NCBI GenBank assembly: GCA_031550755.1
Contig: JAVBOJ010000158.1
Coordinates: forward strand, 1 to 13,988
Direction of reading: 5' to 3'
Origin: JAVBOJ01 sp031550755
Lineage (GTDB): Bacteria > Bacillota > Clostridia > Oscillospirales > UBA929
DNA: 13,988 nt
The position numbers and the translations under genes are program-made. Shown piece by piece: positions 13,381 to 13,988 of this stretch (position 1 is the stretch's first letter; each line of letters opens with the position of its first letter). Under the pieces are notes generated by a model. The model saw only the letters and a list, made by a program, of their open reading frames with translations. It made no database searches and was not told where the DNA came from.

Positions 13381-13935
13381 ATGAAAATCTTTTTCCTGCG
13401 TGCGCGGTATCTCCTGATGGCGGTCGGCGGCGTCCTGATCACGCTGGTCTGGCTATACGCCATCAAGCCGGATTTTTCGGCCACCGCCGCCGCCGGCCGC
13501 GAGCTGCCCATTTACTGTGTCCAGCGGGATTACAAGGTGGCCTCGCTGACCTTCGACGCCGCCTGGGGCAACGAGGACACCCAGCAGCTCATCGATATCC
13601 TGGATCGGTATGATGTCAAGGTCACCTTCTTTGTGGTGGGCGACTGGGCGCGCAAATACCCCGAGTCGGTCAAGGCGCTGTATGACGCCGGGCATGAAAT
13701 CATGAGCCATTCCGACAAGCATGACCATATGCCCCGGCTCACAAAAGAGCAGATTCAAGCCGACCTCAACCGCTCCAACGACGCCATTGAGCAGGTGACC
13801 GGCGTGCGGCCGACGCTGTTCCGTCCGCCCTACGGGGAGTACGACAACAAGCTCATTGTCACCCTGCGTGAGATGGGGATCGAGACGATTCAGTGGGATG
13901 TGGATGGTCTCGTCACAAACTTACAGAGTATATGA
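13381..13935 (+). CDS. Membrane-anchored polysaccharide deacetylase, sporulation (PdaB-like) type, C-terminally truncated
   Basis: 184 aa. A signal-anchor helix (about 10-27) precedes a NodB-type domain from residue 50. Motif 1 reads LTFDAAWGNED (D59 kept, second Asp replaced by Ala, common in this subgroup). Motif 2 is H110-S-D-K-H114, the metal-binding His pair. Motif 3 is RPPYG (148-152). QWDVD (171-175) is where relatives continue with a Ser/Asp-Trp motif and a late Leu-x-His motif. Here the chain turns into GLVTNLQSI and stops, so the last 60-70 residues of the usual 240-250 are missing. These enzymes remove acetyl groups from peptidoglycan or glycans. Loss of the last motifs suggests an inactive or decayed product. 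AAAGGAGGG stands 7 nt before the ATG. Confidence 0.8.
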   Translation: MKIFFLRARYLLMAVGGVLITLVWLYAIKPDFSATAAAGRELPIYCVQRDYKVASLTFDAAWGNEDTQQLIDILDRYDVKVTFFVVGDWARKYPESVKALYDAGHEIMSHSDKHDHMPRLTKEQIQADLNRSNDAIEQVTGVRPTLFRPPYGEYDNKLIVTLREMGIETIQWDVDGLVTNLQSI

Positions 13936-13964
13936 AACGCCGCCCGATGGGGCGGCGTTTTTTT
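13935..13964 (+). terminator. Intrinsic terminator directly at the truncated deacetylase stop
   Basis: AAACGCCGCCC (13935-13945) pairs with GGGCGGCGTTT (13950-13960), loop GATG, continued by T residues to 13964. The stem begins at the last base of the TGA stop codon. Confidence 0.88.
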
Positions 13965-13982
13965 CGTTTTAGGCGTAATATG

Positions 13983-13988
13983 TTGACA
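13983..13988 (+). promoter_or_regulatory. Possible -35 box of the next gene, cut by the window edge
   Basis: TTGACA is a perfect -35 hexamer placed shortly after a terminator, where a new promoter is expected. The -10 region is not in the window. Confidence 0.3.

Overview
The window looks like a chromosomal piece of a GC-rich, spore-forming member of the Clostridia, probably of the Oscillospirales/Ruminococcaceae type. This rests on the yabP-yabQ-divIC-S1 gene order, strong AGGAGG-like ribosome sites with several GTG starts, an S-layer (SLH) protein, sigma-A promoters of the Gram-positive kind, and a near-perfect SigE-type sporulation promoter. No transposon, integrase, phage gene, CRISPR array, tRNA or rRNA was seen.

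Left third. A minus-strand AraC-type response regulator runs off the left edge (1-755). Its receiver domain has lost all the classical phosphorylation residues. It is divergent from a large secreted SLH-domain surface protein (1182-3911). The 426 bp between them hold a promoter in each direction, a palindrome inside the regulator promoter, a direct repeat one helical turn apart upstream of the S-layer promoter, and a terminator-like structure in the regulator leader. A strong hairpin terminator (3937-3973) separates the S-layer gene from a convergent minus-strand mannitol/fructuronate-type dehydrogenase (3983-5569).

Middle. A perfect-consensus promoter with a palindrome over its -10 box drives a MarR regulator and two overlapping ABC exporter half-transporters (5761-9881). 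The exporter motifs show an asymmetric heterodimer of the BmrCD/TM287-288 type: one degenerate and one consensus ATP site. Right after the second ABC gene lies a 122-nt stretch that folds into nested and branched helices (9884-10005), a candidate structured RNA.

Right third. A SigE-like promoter precedes yabP and yabQ (spore cortex), followed by divIC (cell division) and an S1-domain RNA-binding protein, the conserved Bacillus/Clostridium block. The yabQ frame fails to stop where expected and runs deep into divIC. Citramalate synthase (isoleucine pathway) follows, with a terminator wrapped around its stop codon. Last comes a membrane-anchored polysaccharide deacetylase of the sporulation type, cut short in its catalytic domain directly before a terminator. 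The window ends on a TTGACA box that may start the next promoter.

All readings were made by eye from the sequence; no database or folding program was run. The genes are mostly of known families. The parts that look least ordinary are the dead-receiver regulator facing the S-layer gene, the structured RNA candidate after the exporter, the yabQ/divIC overlap and the truncated deacetylase.
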